From: Halomonas alkaliantarctica
Lineage (GTDB): Bacteria > Pseudomonadota > Gammaproteobacteria > Pseudomonadales > Halomonadaceae
Reading direction: 5' to 3'
Assembly: GCF_029854215.1 (NCBI RefSeq)
Contig: NZ_CP122961.1
Coordinates: 3,534,001 to 3,598,000 of the forward strand
DNA length: 64,000 nucleotides
A program made the translations under genes and the position numbers. This document shows, piece by piece, positions 10,258-19,655 of this stretch (positions are counted from its first letter, which is position 1; each line of letters opens with the position of its first letter). The notes beneath the pieces are model-generated. The model saw only the letters and a list, made by a program, of their open reading frames with translations. It ran no database searches and was not told where the DNA came from.

Positions 10258-10716
10258 TCAGTTGAGACACTGATAACGCTTGTTGTTAAGCAACAAATCG
10301 ATAGTCGCTTGCGTATTTTCCTTACCTAAAGCGACGGTGGCATGCACCTGAAAACGTAACTGCAACGGGTCACCATGATTAGGCAAAGACTCGACATCTA
10401 CGCGTTTGACACGGGGCTCATAGCGCTCAATGCACTGACAAATGGCCTGCTGAATATTGCGTTCCAGATCCAATACTCCGATCGTGGCATCGTTAAAGTC
10501 GAGCAGGCCAAGCTCAGGTGCACAGGCACTATTCCCCGGATGGCTATTAAGCAAATCAACCAAATGGCGCTTAATTGATTCGACAACCGCTACCAACTCG
10601 TCTGCTTCTTGCCTAAGTACGGGATGAGAGGGGGCCGCAAGCCGTTCAAATAACCGGCTCCCTAGCGACGCCCTACTCAACAATCCACTGCCATCAGTTG
10701 CCATTAGGCGCCCCAT
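10258..10716 (-). CDS. tssE: T6SS baseplate protein TssE (gp25-like)
   Basis: A 152-residue protein with a phage T4 gp25/lysozyme-like baseplate domain. The region around residues 35-60 (VVESIKRHLVDLLNS) and the E-P-R-V motif later in the chain are typical. The ATG at 10716 overlaps the tssC stop by one base (TAATG). A second in-frame ATG four codons downstream is a possible alternative start. TssE nucleates sheath polymerisation on the baseplate. Confidence 0.92.
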   Translation of the reverse strand: MGRLMATDGSGLLSRASLGSRLFERLAAPSHPVLRQEADELVAVVESIKRHLVDLLNSHPGNSACAPELGLLDFNDATIGVLDLERNIQQAICQCIERYEPRVKRVDVESLPNHGDPLQLRFQVHATVALGKENTQATIDLLLNNKRYQCLN

Positions 10717-12197
10717 TATTCCTTATCGAGACGACCAACAAGCGAAAGCTCGAAGTTGGCACCCATGTACTTAAAGTGCGGGCGCACCGCCATGGATACC
10801 TGATACCAGCCTGGATCACCCTCGACATCCGACACCTGGATTGAGGCGGCGCGCAGCGGGCGGCGGCTACGTACATCGGCAGGGGGGTTCTCTTGATCGG
10901 CCACGTACTGGCGAATCCAAGTATTTAGCTCACGCTCAAGATCCTGGCGCTCTTTCCATGAACCAATTTGCTCGCGCTGAAGCACTTTTACGTAGTGCGC
11001 CAAGCGATTAATGATGAACATGTAGGGAAGCTGCGTGCCCAGTTTGAAGTTGGTCTCTGCAGCTTTACCTTCAGCTGTGTTCGGAAAGACCTTAGGTTTT
11101 TGAACAGAGTTGGCCGAGAAGAAGGCGGCATTATCACTGCCTTTGCGCATGGTTAATGAAATAAAGCCCTCTTCGGCCATTTCAAACTCGCGCCGGTCAG
11201 TAATTAACACCTCTGTAGGAATTTTGGCCTGCAACTGGCCAAATGCTTCGTAGGTATGAACAGGTAGGTTTTCGACTGCACCACCACTTTGTGGACCAAT
11301 GATATTGGGACACCAACGGTACTTGGCGAAGCTATCCGTAAGGCGCTCCGCCAACAAATAAGCGGTATTGCCCCATAAATAGTGCTCGTGATTTTCACTA
11401 ACGTCTTCGCGGTAGTTAAATGTTTTGATCGGATTTTCTACCGGGTCATAGGGAGTACGCAGTAAGAAACGCGGCGCTGTTAGCCCCAAGTAGCGTGCGT
11501 CTTCAGACTCTCGAAGACTGCGCCAACGGGCATATTTAGGCCCTTCAAAAATGGCTTTGAAGTCTTTGATGTTGGGAAGCTCTTCAAAGCTCTCAACACC
11601 GAAGAAAGAGGGATCAACTGAAGACATAAAGGGCGCATGCGCCATGGCGCCAACCGCTGCCGTGTGCTGTAGCAGCTTCATATCCGGCGTGGAGGGAGAA
11701 AAGTCATAGTGGCCAATGATGCCTGCCACAGGCTCTCCGCCAAACTGACCATAGCCCGCGTTATACACGTGCTGATAGAGACCGCTCTGACTAATTTCAG
11801 GGGCAAACTCAAAATCTTCCAGCAGCTCTTGCTTGGTGGCGTGCAGCACATCGAGCTTAATGTTTTCACGGAAATCAGTGCGATCAACCAACAGTTTCAA
11901 GCCGCGCCAAGCCGACTCCAACTGCTGAAAACTCGTATCATGCAGGACTTCATCCACCTGATGACTGATTTTACGATCTAGCTCAACAATCATATTATCA
12001 ACAAGTGCTTTGTTGACCTTTGGAGCCGCCTCATCGCCATTCAGCAGTTCCGCAATGAAGGCAGCTACCCCTTGCTTGGCAACGTCATAACCTTCATCTG
12101 CTGGCGCCATGCGCGTTTGCGCCATCACTTGGTCAAGCAACGAAACATCCGCTTCCGTTTCTACCGCTGCATTCTGCTGCTTTGCTGTCTTACTCAT
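10716..12197 (-). CDS. tssC: T6SS sheath large subunit TssC (VipB)
   Basis: A 493-residue TssC/VipB protein that assembles with TssB into the contractile sheath. Family landmarks include ESAWRGLKLLVDRTDF, GIIGHYDFSP and the C-terminal region ending in VRPHFKYMGANFELSLVGRL. Length is as expected. It lies 56 bp after tssB, the largest gap among the structural genes. Confidence 0.96.
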   Translation of the reverse strand: MSKTAKQQNAAVETEADVSLLDQVMAQTRMAPADEGYDVAKQGVAAFIAELLNGDEAAPKVNKALVDNMIVELDRKISHQVDEVLHDTSFQQLESAWRGLKLLVDRTDFRENIKLDVLHATKQELLEDFEFAPEISQSGLYQHVYNAGYGQFGGEPVAGIIGHYDFSPSTPDMKLLQHTAAVGAMAHAPFMSSVDPSFFGVESFEELPNIKDFKAIFEGPKYARWRSLRESEDARYLGLTAPRFLLRTPYDPVENPIKTFNYREDVSENHEHYLWGNTAYLLAERLTDSFAKYRWCPNIIGPQSGGAVENLPVHTYEAFGQLQAKIPTEVLITDRREFEMAEEGFISLTMRKGSDNAAFFSANSVQKPKVFPNTAEGKAAETNFKLGTQLPYMFIINRLAHYVKVLQREQIGSWKERQDLERELNTWIRQYVADQENPPADVRSRRPLRAASIQVSDVEGDPGWYQVSMAVRPHFKYMGANFELSLVGRLDKE

Positions 12198-12253
12198 TGC
12201 TGTGCCTCGAATCCGGTGATCTGCAATAAAAAAACGTTGCTAATGCTGAGGAG

Positions 12254-12757
12254 TTATTGATCTTTATCCGTTTCCAGCAAAGCCAGCTCATTCAATAACT
12301 GCTGGCGGGCCTCATCGTTTTCCAGGAGCTTCTGCAGCCGATCACGGAAAGCCGGCACATTGCCCAACGGGCCCTTTAGCGCAACCAGCGCCTCACGCAA
12401 TTCAACTAGCTTGCGCAATTCGGGCACTTGCTTAGCAACAGCATCAGGGGAAAAATCCTCCAAGGATTTGAAGTCAAGATTGACAGCAATATCTGTAGGC
12501 TCGTCACTTTCATCAAGGCGATTAGGTACTGCCGTTTGCAAGCTCAGTCCAGCTTCGCGCATAACGGACTGAAAGTTGTTTTTATCGACAGAAACGGACT
12601 GACGCTCTTCTATGGGCGCCTCTTCCTCACCACCTTTAAAGTCACCCACCACCAATAACTTCAGCGGTAGCTCTGTCTCAGCCTGCTGATCGCCAGTGGC
12701 TGGCACATACTTGATGTTGATGCGCTCTTTGGGCGCAACGGTTCCTTGTTTAGCCAT
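12254..12757 (-). CDS. tssB: T6SS sheath small subunit TssB (VipA)
   Basis: A TssB/VipA protein of 167 residues when started at the ATG at 12757 (MAKQGTVAPKERINIKY). A longer frame begins at a TTG ten codons upstream, but the ATG matches the family N-terminus. Conserved features are LKLLVVGDF and the F-x-S-L-x-D-F-S-P-D motif (here FKSLEDFSPDAV). First gene of the minus-strand T6SS operon; the AT-rich spacer upstream separates it from divergent hcp. ClpV binds the partner subunit TssC rather than TssB. Confidence 0.94.
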   Translation of the reverse strand: MAKQGTVAPKERINIKYVPATGDQQAETELPLKLLVVGDFKGGEEEAPIEERQSVSVDKNNFQSVMREAGLSLQTAVPNRLDESDEPTDIAVNLDFKSLEDFSPDAVAKQVPELRKLVELREALVALKGPLGNVPAFRDRLQKLLENDEARQQLLNELALLETDKDQ

Positions 12758-13214
12758 GATATTTAGCCCTGAAGAGAGATGTATCAATGTAACTGTGAAT
12801 AGTTCTCAATTCGTGGGAGCGTAACTATTATAAAAAGTAATGCCAAATCCAACTTTATCTAGCAAAAACAGCTGTTGGTTTAGCGAACAAAAATCACATG
12901 CCCTGCTTTCATGTTTTTTTGTATTTTTTGGCGAAATTTCAAGAAAATAGCGGCACTTATGACATCAAAAAATTATCTAATTAAAATTTGTAAGATATCT
13001 CTTACAAATTCTATCGTCAATCACTTAAGGTTTTTGACAGAGATAACGCACAAAGGTCGTTGTTAAAACGAGTCGATATCAAAAAGAAAAGGCATTTATA
13101 GGTGAATGGGCGATTTAAAAAATAACATTTAGCAGATATTGGTTACCAAATAAAACTTAAAACATATGCAAAATTACTGCTCAAGGCTTTTTAAATTATC
13201 AATACGATGAGAGC
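12758..13214. other. AT-rich spacer upstream of tssB
   Basis: About 460 bp with no convincing coding sequence. The region is much richer in A and T than the flanking genes and has several oligo-A/T runs. It should carry the minus-strand promoter of the tssB operon, but I could not find a sigma-54 GG-N10-GC element on that strand or a clear sigma-70 pair. AT-rich DNA here could also be a target for H-NS-type silencing; that is inference. Confidence 0.5.
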
Positions 13215-13249
13215 AAGCAACTCATGGCTTGTTAGGCAATGAGTTGCTT
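13215..13249. repeat. Inverted repeat upstream of hcp (candidate activator-binding site)
   Basis: Two 14-base arms, AAGCAACTCATGGC and GCAATGAGTTGCTT, match as inverted repeats at 13 of 14 positions around a 7-base spacer. It lies about 85 bp upstream of the sigma-54-like promoter of hcp, a normal distance for an enhancer-binding protein. VasH binding is inferred. Confidence 0.6.
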
Positions 13250-13254
13250 ATATC

Positions 13255-13270
13255 AGGCAATAAATTGCCT
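13255..13270. repeat. Palindrome AGGCAAT-N2-ATTGCCT-type upstream of hcp
   Basis: A 16-base palindrome (AGGCAATAAATTGCCT, imperfect only at the centre). It shares the GGCAAT half-site with the preceding inverted repeat (GGCAATGAGTTGC), so the two look like tandem operator or enhancer sites. It ends 64 bp before the -24 element of the hcp promoter. Confidence 0.6.
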
Positions 13271-13333
13271 AATTATAAATAATAAAATAATAAAAAATAT
13301 ATAAATTATTGAAAAATAAGTGAAAAATAATAG

Positions 13334-13349
13334 TGGCATGCTGTTTGCT
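13334..13349 (+). promoter_or_regulatory. Sigma-54 (-24/-12) promoter of hcp
   Basis: The sequence TGGCATG-CTGT-TTGCT fits the RpoN consensus TGGCACG-N4-TTGCW, with exactly 10 bases between the invariant GG and GC. It lies 54 bp upstream of the hcp start. The sigma-54 activator gene at the other end of the T6SS locus supports it. Confidence 0.85.
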
Positions 13350-13403
13350 CTAACCACATAGTACACGCGATATTCTTTTACTATTTCACTCAAGGAGATG
13401 ACC

Positions 13404-13922
13404 ATGCCAACACCATGCTATATCAGCATTGAAGGCCAAACTCAGGGCAATATCACTGCAGGAGCCTTTACTCCTGATTCTGTCGGCAACATTTATGTTG
13501 AAGGCCACGAAGATGAGATGCTGGTTCAAGAGTTCAAGCATGTCGTTACTGTACCGACGGATCCACAGTCTGGTCAGCCTTCTGGCCAGCGCGCACATAA
13601 ACCCTTTATCTTTACTGTTGCACTCAACAAATCAGTGCCGCTGATGTATAACGCACTGGCTTCTGGTGAAATGCTGCCTAACGTAGCACTTAAGTGGTAC
13701 CGCACTTCTGTTGAAGGTAAACAGGAACACTTCTTCACCACCACATTGACCGACGCCACTATCGTAGACATCAATCTGCGCATGCCGCATGCCCAAGACA
13801 TCAACAAGTCTGAATTCACTCAGTTGATGGACGTATCATTGGCTTACCGCAAGATTGATTGGGAGCACACTGTTGCCGGCACTTCTGGCTCCGACGACTG
13901 GCGCGCACCGATTGAAGGCTAA
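13404..13922 (+). CDS. hcp: T6SS tube protein Hcp (TssD)
   Basis: An Hcp-family protein of 172 residues that forms the hexameric inner tube and is secreted. It starts PTPCYISIEGQTQGNI after Met, the typical N-terminus, and has the family motifs HKPFIFTVALNKSVPLMYNA and the C-terminal region YRKIDWEH. Two ATGs occur in frame at 13398 and 13404. AAGGAG at 13392-13397 directly abuts the first and is 6 bp from the second, so 13404 is chosen. Divergent from the tssB operon, with its own sigma-54 promoter and a downstream hairpin. Confidence 0.95.
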   Translation: MPTPCYISIEGQTQGNITAGAFTPDSVGNIYVEGHEDEMLVQEFKHVVTVPTDPQSGQPSGQRAHKPFIFTVALNKSVPLMYNALASGEMLPNVALKWYRTSVEGKQEHFFTTTLTDATIVDINLRMPHAQDINKSEFTQLMDVSLAYRKIDWEHTVAGTSGSDDWRAPIEG

Positions 13923-13963
13923 GCTGTGAAAAGCCTAAACGAGACCTAGACACTAGGCCTTAA

Positions 13964-13997
13964 AAAAGCGAAGCCCCTTCCAGTTGGAAGGGGCTTC
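13964..13997. terminator. Bidirectional terminator between hcp and trpS
   Basis: Arms GAAGCCCCTTCC and GGAAGGGGCTTC form a perfect 12-bp stem with an AGTT loop (13970-13997). On the minus strand the stem is followed by CGC and a run of six T, so it fits best as the trpS terminator; it can also end hcp transcripts. Confidence 0.8.
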
Positions 13998-14043
13998 GGC
14001 GTTATTGACGTATCGCTACTGGTGCTGCGGCAAGGCTCGGGGA

Positions 14044-15066
14044 TTACACAAACCGACCCAGGCCTACAGCAGCTCGTAAACGATCCATCGTGACTGCGGC
14101 TTCTTCCCGCGCTCGTTCCGCACCTTTCTGCAAAACCGCTTCAATGTGGGCGGGGTCTTCCATCAGGGCGTTATAGCGCTCACGCGGGGCGCTTAAGTGG
14201 GCATTCAAGTATTCAAACACTTGATCCTTAGCCTCGCCCCAGCCAATACCGTTCATATACTGCTCACGCAGGCTTGCAGTCTCTTCCGCTGTGGCAAAGG
14301 CTGAGTAAATCTGGAACAGCGTGCAGCTATCCGGATCTTTCGGCTCACCGGGCTCCAACGAGTTGGTTTTAATCTTGCGCACCAGCTTTTGGAGCTTCTT
14401 CTCAGCAACAAAAAGCGGAATGGTATTGTTGTAGCTTTTGGACATTTTGCGCCCATCCAAGCCATTCAACAGCTGTACCTTATCGTCAACGACGGCTTCC
14501 GGGAGGACAAAGTGCTGACCTTTATAGAGATGGTTGAAACGCCCGGCGATATCACGGGCCATTTCGATATGCTGAATCTGATCACGCCCTACCGGTACTT
14601 TATTGGCGTTGAACATTAAAATATCCGCTGCCATCAGCACGGGGTAACCGAAAAGCCCCATGGTAATGCCTTTATCCGGATCTTGGTTTTCCGCCTCTTC
14701 ATTCTCAGCAACCGCCGCCTTGTAGGCATGGGCGCGGTTCATAAGGCCTTTGGCACATACACAGGAGAGCATCCAAGTGAGCTCTGGGATTTCTGGAATA
14801 TCAGACTGGCGATAGAAAATCGCGTTGTCGGTATCCAGCCCCAGCGCCAGCCAAGTAGCAGCAATTTCAAGTCGCGACTCCTGAACACGCTTTGGGTCTG
14901 GGCATTTGATCAGCGCGTGGTAATCGGCCAAAAAGTAGAACGACTGAACATTAGGGTCTTGACTGGCCTCAATAGCAGGCTTGATCGCCCCTACATAGTT
15001 ACCTAGGTGAGGTGTGCCGGTGGTAGTAATACCGGTAAGAACGCGGGTTTTGTTAGACGCTTGCAT
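14044..15066 (-). CDS. trpS: Tryptophanyl-tRNA synthetase
   Basis: A class I aminoacyl-tRNA synthetase of 340 residues that charges tRNA-Trp in the cytoplasm. The HIGH-type motif is TPHLGNY (about residues 18-24) and the KMSKS motif is GRKMSKS (about 205-211). The segment around [11 protein letters not shown] is characteristic of TrpRS. Full length, ATG start, monocistronic by context. Confidence 0.97.
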   Translation of the reverse strand: MQASNKTRVLTGITTTGTPHLGNYVGAIKPAIEASQDPNVQSFYFLADYHALIKCPDPKRVQESRLEIAATWLALGLDTDNAIFYRQSDIPEIPELTWMLSCVCAKGLMNRAHAYKAAVAENEEAENQDPDKGITMGLFGYPVLMAADILMFNANKVPVGRDQIQHIEMARDIAGRFNHLYKGQHFVLPEAVVDDKVQLLNGLDGRKMSKSYNNTIPLFVAEKKLQKLVRKIKTNSLEPGEPKDPDSCTLFQIYSAFATAEETASLREQYMNGIGWGEAKDQVFEYLNAHLSAPRERYNALMEDPAHIEAVLQKGAERAREEAAVTMDRLRAAVGLGRFV

Positions 15067-15137
15067 ATGATATGCAGATCCTTCAGGGTGTAAAAAGACC
15101 TAACATACCATAGGTGCTAATCGACATATATTCTCGA

Positions 15138-16751
15138 TCACCTCCATTGCCAATTAAAACCATTGCCGCTCTCACCGGCCGTCTCTGTTTCAATGGCTTG
15201 GCTATCTGCGACCACATTTACTTCGTTATAAATGATGTAGCTGTTATTAAGGACATTGATTTCCTGCGCCCAAATACTACCTGTTACACGACTTGAATTG
15301 ACTGACACCTTCCCGGCCGGTGCATAGATATTACCTACCAAGTGACTGCCGCTGTTGACGGCGACTGCATCGCCCGCCCCTGAGTAACTAGAGTTGATCG
15401 TTAGCGGCGGCGTGCCAGCTCGCGTTGGTTTTGTATCACCTAATTGGCAATTAGACCCTAGCTCCGTTTTCCCTTTCACAAAAAGCTCAAGCTGAGCATT
15501 GTCTTCGACCACTAAGCCATTTCTTCCATCACCGCTAACACTAAACTCACCTTCTACCACCATTCGAAGCTGAGCAGGATTTACTTGGGTATCGCTTTCA
15601 AGTCCCGAGATAATGAAGGTAGGGTTACCCGTTAACATTAAATTATTGACAACAATAGTGTTGTCAATAATTTGAGAGTGCTTAGTCCAGCCAGCCTGAC
15701 TGCTGTCACATGAAACATAGTTATTATTGCAAATATTAAAACCCAACAAATTCCGGAAAAAGTTTACGAAAAAATTCACAATGCACCGAAAATCTAAAAA
15801 ACCACATTGGCTAAATACCGGCGGCCCGGACGACCGAGTCTCTTCATCATAAAAAAATAGTCCTTCAGGCGTTAATGCCCATTGCCTTCTTTTATCAGTA
15901 CCCATTTTTATATTGCCAACGCTATCACCATATCGCTGTTTAAGATTTTCAACTTCAACACTCAAGCCTTGAGAATCTAGATAAAGATCGCAACGTTGGG
16001 GCGAGCTTTCTGTTATCAATTCTTCTCCCCAAACTCGGGTCTCTCCCCCATGGATAATAGCGCCTTGAGCATATGCATCACCTCTAATGCTTGAAGAGCC
16101 AGTCAATAAAATATCCCGTTGAGATCGCACATTACCGTATACGTCAGCATCTACGTCTAACGTAATGTTATCACCTTGCTCACTGCCTAAATTATAAAGA
16201 AGATTGTAGGTTTGTGAATCAGCCGAAATAAATTCTGCTGGATCTTCATTAGAGCGATAGCTTGCAGCCAACGAGCTTCCATTGAGCAGTATTTGCCGAC
16301 ATGCCAAGAAGGGCGAACGAAAATTCTGCGCAGTTCCTGATGCATTGAAAGTAATCACTGTAGGTGCTTTAGCGCCAGCCTGCGCTCCCCATGCTTCTAA
16401 CGTCACTTGGTCGCCGCTGCGAGACACATTCACTATCAGGTTGCTATCAGCTTCACTCAGATGATTGCCTGAAAGAGCTATTAATTCATCTTCGCTAAGT
16501 GTTTTGCTCTCTCCATCATCTAGATCAGCCAAGCTATTTTTTAAAAACTCGGTTAAGTTGTCATTGTTTTCATCACTGACAGCACCAGCTACAAAACCCT
16601 CACCACTCATTTGTGATTGAACGGACGCACGATAGTTGCCTGCCAAGCGCTCATCAATCAACGCGCTCTGCATCCCTGACATGCCTAACATCAGGGCGCC
16701 TGATAGTAATGCCATCACAATCACTAAAGCTGCACCTTGCTGCTGTTTCAT
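15138..16751 (-). CDS. pilX: PilX-like type IV pilus minor pilin with large C-terminal extension
   Basis: The N-terminus (MKQQQGAALVIVMALLSGALMLGM, with a positive start and hydrophobic helix) is typical of PilX, a minor pilin that helps prime type IV pilus assembly. The conserved DERLAGNYR region follows at about residue 34. Classical PilX has under 200 residues; this protein has 537. The extra C-terminal 350 residues are Asn/Ser/Gly-rich with alternating hydrophobics, resembling a right-handed beta-helix or DUF7305-type region (for example ADVYGNV, GSHLVGNIYAPAGKV). It has several Cys in the middle. Last gene of the minor pilin operon, overlapping pilW by 4 bp. Confidence 0.8.
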   Translation of the reverse strand: MKQQQGAALVIVMALLSGALMLGMSGMQSALIDERLAGNYRASVQSQMSGEGFVAGAVSDENNDNLTEFLKNSLADLDDGESKTLSEDELIALSGNHLSEADSNLIVNVSRSGDQVTLEAWGAQAGAKAPTVITFNASGTAQNFRSPFLACRQILLNGSSLAASYRSNEDPAEFISADSQTYNLLYNLGSEQGDNITLDVDADVYGNVRSQRDILLTGSSSIRGDAYAQGAIIHGGETRVWGEELITESSPQRCDLYLDSQGLSVEVENLKQRYGDSVGNIKMGTDKRRQWALTPEGLFFYDEETRSSGPPVFSQCGFLDFRCIVNFFVNFFRNLLGFNICNNNYVSCDSSQAGWTKHSQIIDNTIVVNNLMLTGNPTFIISGLESDTQVNPAQLRMVVEGEFSVSGDGRNGLVVEDNAQLELFVKGKTELGSNCQLGDTKPTRAGTPPLTINSSYSGAGDAVAVNSGSHLVGNIYAPAGKVSVNSSRVTGSIWAQEINVLNNSYIIYNEVNVVADSQAIETETAGESGNGFNWQWR

Positions 16752-17233
16752 AGTGTTGTCTCTTGTGATGCGATTACTTTATTTCGCTCTGTGACGAAAA
16801 TTGTGATCACGTCACACATCGCCCTCTTTTCTTCTCGGCAATCACCAACTGCCAACGTTACTAAGTGAGATGTGTCATCTTCATTAAATTCAGATAGCAT
16901 TGGACAATCTGTTGCTTGATCAACCTGGGCAAGATCTACTATAGGCTGACCTTGTGAGAGGTCTTGCAGAACACAATAATGGCGAGCAATACCTTCAGAG
17001 TTTCTCTCATCTGGAACGATAGCGTAGTTACCAATATTTCCTTTACGACCGGCTTCAGTCAGAGTACTGACCGCGAAGATTAATGCCTCTTGCTTACGGC
17101 TTACCTGGTCGACGGTTTTAAATGTTTTAAAGGTCGTTAAAAACAGCTGACCAGCACCTAAAATGATGACCGTGCCAATAGCCATTGCCACCATCAACTC
17201 AACCAACGTAAAGCCATGTTGGCGTTGACTCAT
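16748..17233 (-). CDS. pilW: PilW-like minor pilin
   Basis: A 161-residue prepilin with the class III signal QRQHG/FTLVELMVAMAIGT. Cleavage by PilD is expected before Phe, with Glu at position 5 of the mature chain. Length and position between pilV and pilX match PilW, though P. aeruginosa PilW is longer. It overlaps pilV by 4 bp and pilX by 4 bp. Confidence 0.8.
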   Translation of the reverse strand: MSQRQHGFTLVELMVAMAIGTVIILGAGQLFLTTFKTFKTVDQVSRKQEALIFAVSTLTEAGRKGNIGNYAIVPDERNSEGIARHYCVLQDLSQGQPIVDLAQVDQATDCPMLSEFNEDDTSHLVTLAVGDCREEKRAMCDVITIFVTERNKVIASQETTL

Positions 17234-17664
17234 GGCGAACTCTCAATACGTGGGAGGCTAAAGGTATAATCAAACTGGTCATTCACATCATCACTTAAAG
17301 CCACGATGACACGGAACCGGCAGCTAGCATTACTATTGCTACTCTCAATAGCACTGTTGCCTGGGGAAGCGCCACGCAGCGGGGTCCCTTCACCGCTGTT
17401 ATTAAACCAATGCTCCTTCCATGCAGTTTGAACAGCGGCAGCCACGATATCTTCACAGGTTTGGCCAGCATCCAGGGTTGCCAAGTGTGCCCAGAGCCGC
17501 TCCTGGGCATCTACTGCAGCGACGCTGGCTACCGAACGCTGATAACCCGCATTCGCACTCTGCAGCGCTTTAAGCTGCATGGCTGCTACGCCGATTAGGC
17601 CAATAGAAAGAACCACTAAAGCAATTAAAGCCTCTATCAGGCTAAAACCACGCTGTTGCTTCAT
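17230..17664 (-). CDS. pilV: PilV-like minor pilin
   Basis: A 144-residue prepilin with signal [24 protein letters not shown]; the E-A-L-I-A-x-V-V-L-S-I-G-L-x-G pattern is typical of PilV. It overlaps fimT and pilW by 4 bp each. The protein joins the minor pilin complex at the pilus tip or base. Confidence 0.85.
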   Translation of the reverse strand: MKQQRGFSLIEALIALVVLSIGLIGVAAMQLKALQSANAGYQRSVASVAAVDAQERLWAHLATLDAGQTCEDIVAAAVQTAWKEHWFNNSGEGTPLRGASPGNSAIESSNSNASCRFRVIVALSDDVNDQFDYTFSLPRIESSP

Positions 17665-18176
17665 GGTTCCCCCCGTCGAATACTGCCAGTCGTATTAATA
17701 ACAAGCGTCACAGGATCAATATTGTCACGCTGTGGAGTGAGCGTGACGTTACAAGTAGAAGCGCCACAGCCATCAATATCGGCATCGCCTAAACTTTGAA
17801 AGATGAGTGAGAAAGCTTGGTCCGGCGTAGTGATATTGGCTGACTGCCCTACTCGCATGATCTCATCATCATCTTCACGTTGTACGCGGTAACACCACTG
17901 TTGACGATCGTTACCCTCGTCTACTCCTTCAACATCGTCACAATCATCAGGGGGTAAAAACGCTACTAAGACCGGTTGGCGCTGCTTTATCGCTTCGCTA
18001 CGGGCAAAGCTCAGCACAGAGATCAGTTCGTTTACATCGCTCGCCAGTCGCTGGCGGGCAAGGAAACCAGCAAACGCGGGAACCGCCATAACAGCGATAA
18101 TCGCTGCGATCATCAGCGTTACCAACAGCTCAATCAGAGTAAAGCCGCGCTGTTTATTCAATTCACCAGCAGGCAT
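17661..18176 (-). CDS. fimT: FimT/GspH-type minor pseudopilin
   Basis: A 171-residue prepilin with signal [20 protein letters not shown]. The segment [26 protein letters not shown] (here AIKQRQPV) is the FimT/GspH signature. The ATG at 18176 overlaps the pilE end by 14 bp. FimT homologues have been linked to DNA binding during natural transformation in other gammaproteobacteria; whether that holds here is unknown. Confidence 0.85.
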   Translation of the reverse strand: MPAGELNKQRGFTLIELLVTLMIAAIIAVMAVPAFAGFLARQRLASDVNELISVLSFARSEAIKQRQPVLVAFLPPDDCDDVEGVDEGNDRQQWCYRVQREDDDEIMRVGQSANITTPDQAFSLIFQSLGDADIDGCGASTCNVTLTPQRDNIDPVTLVINTTGSIRRGEP

Positions 18177-18558
18177 TGGGTAACCTTTCGCCGCTCGAAC
18201 TTAAAGTTATATCTTCTTCGCAACCATCATTCTGAGTGGTACTTGCTGTCAGTAGATAACCGCTACCGGTAATACTCTCCTTAATCTCATAGTTGTTTTC
18301 GGGGGAAGACTCACTAATGGTGCAATTGCTATAAGTATAAGAGCGCGTATAACAGCGCTCTAGCTCCGAAGCGGCTTGCATAAGGCCCGCATGAGCGTCG
18401 GTTCGCACTGATTTTTGCACGTAGCGGGTATAGCTGGGGTAGGCAATGGAGGCGACGATGCCGATAATCACCAGCACAATCATTAATTCAATGAGGGTGA
18501 AGCCGCGCTGGCCATTCAGTAAAGAACGGCCATTAGAAAGATTAGAGACATAAGACAC
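18163..18558 (-). CDS. pilE: PilE-type minor pilin
   Basis: A prepilin with leader ending NGQRG before [28 protein letters not shown], the PilE signature; the C-terminus carries a Cys pair (DGCEEDI and NACW). The frame stays open to a TTG at 18588. A GTG at 18558 has GGAG 9 bp upstream and gives a usual 19-residue leader, so I prefer it. First gene of the minor pilin operon pilE-fimT-pilV-pilW-pilX. Confidence 0.82.
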   Translation of the reverse strand: MSYVSNLSNGRSLLNGQRGFTLIELMIVLVIIGIVASIAYPSYTRYVQKSVRTDAHAGLMQAASELERCYTRSYTYSNCTISESSPENNYEIKESITGSGYLLTASTTQNDGCEEDITLSSSGERLPNACW

Positions 18559-18639
18559 GCGGCTTCGCTCCCGTATTAGTTGGCTCAAACTGTTTCAGTA
18601 TGTCGCAAACCAATACGCATTGCATTACCAAGCGTGTGA

Positions 18640-19617
18640 TCAGCTGCTGGCGATCACCTTTTCACGCAACTCTTTCGGCATAGAGAAGGTAATGGTCTCT
18701 TCGCGGCCCTGTAGCTCTTCAGGTAATGCAGCACCCATGGTTTGCAGCTTGGCGATCACACCTTTCACCAATACTTCAGGGGCACTGGCACCAGCAGTTA
18801 CCCCGACACGCGCTACATTCTCAAGCCAATTGGGGTCGATTTGATCAGCGTTATCGATCAAGTAGGCGGGTGTGCCCATGCGCTCTGAAAGCTCGCGCAA
18901 ACGGTTAGAGTTTGAGCTATTCGGGCTGCCCACTACCAACAATAGATCGCTCTGGCTCGCTAGTTCACGCACCGCGTCTTGACGGTTCTGCGTGGCATAG
19001 CAGATATCGTCATTGCGCGGCCCCTGAATTTCGGCAAACTTCTCGCGCAGCGCGTCGATCACCTTGGCGGTATCATCCATCGACAGCGTCGTTTGGGTCA
19101 CGAAGGCCAGCTTTGAGGGATCATTCACCTCCAGCTTAGCAACGTCTTTTTCATCCTCTACCAAATAGATACGCCCACCGTGGGAGGTGTCATAACGCCC
19201 CATGGTGCCTTCGACTTCCGGGTGGCCTTCATGGCCGATGAGAATGCACTCCTGGCCACGCTTGGCATAGCGCAAAACTTCCAGGTGCACTTTAGTGACC
19301 AGCGGACAGGTGGCATCGAACACCTTCAAACCCCGCCGTTCGGCATCGGCCTGCACTGCACGGGAAACACCGTGGGCGGAGAAAATAACAATAACGTCGT
19401 CCGGCACTTCATCCAGTTCTTCAACAAACACGGCCCCGCGGGCGCGCAGCGTTTCGACCACAAAACGGTTATGGACGACCTCGTGGCGCACATAAATGGG
19501 CGGCCCAAACACATCCAGTGCGCGGTTGACGATATCGATGGCGCGATCCACACCAGCGCAAAAACCACGCGGATTGGCCAATTTAATCTGAATGGGCTGT
19601 GCTTGCGTCGATTGCAT
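18640..19617 (-). CDS. ispH: 4-hydroxy-3-methylbut-2-enyl diphosphate reductase IspH
   Basis: The last enzyme of the MEP isoprenoid pathway, reducing HMBPP to IPP and DMAPP with a 4Fe-4S cluster. The three cluster cysteines are visible in [18 protein letters not shown] and [10 protein letters not shown]. The substrate-binding S-x-N motif is in [10 protein letters not shown]. The start at 19617 ([18 protein letters not shown]) is preferred over an ATG nine codons upstream. It lies 38 bp downstream of fkpB, as in many gammaproteobacteria. Confidence 0.96.
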   Translation of the reverse strand: MQSTQAQPIQIKLANPRGFCAGVDRAIDIVNRALDVFGPPIYVRHEVVHNRFVVETLRARGAVFVEELDEVPDDVIVIFSAHGVSRAVQADAERRGLKVFDATCPLVTKVHLEVLRYAKRGQECILIGHEGHPEVEGTMGRYDTSHGGRIYLVEDEKDVAKLEVNDPSKLAFVTQTTLSMDDTAKVIDALREKFAEIQGPRNDDICYATQNRQDAVRELASQSDLLLVVGSPNSSNSNRLRELSERMGTPAYLIDNADQIDPNWLENVARVGVTAGASAPEVLVKGVIAKLQTMGAALPEELQGREETITFSMPKELREKVIASS

Positions 19618-19655
19618 AATAGCGCCTTGATGCGTAAGCGGCATCGCTTAGTGAA

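Noticed and set aside
12758..13000. Possible sigma-54 promoter for tssB on the minus strand
   Set aside because: No GG-N10-GC pair was found at a suitable place; the best candidate near 12862-12880 lacks the GG element.
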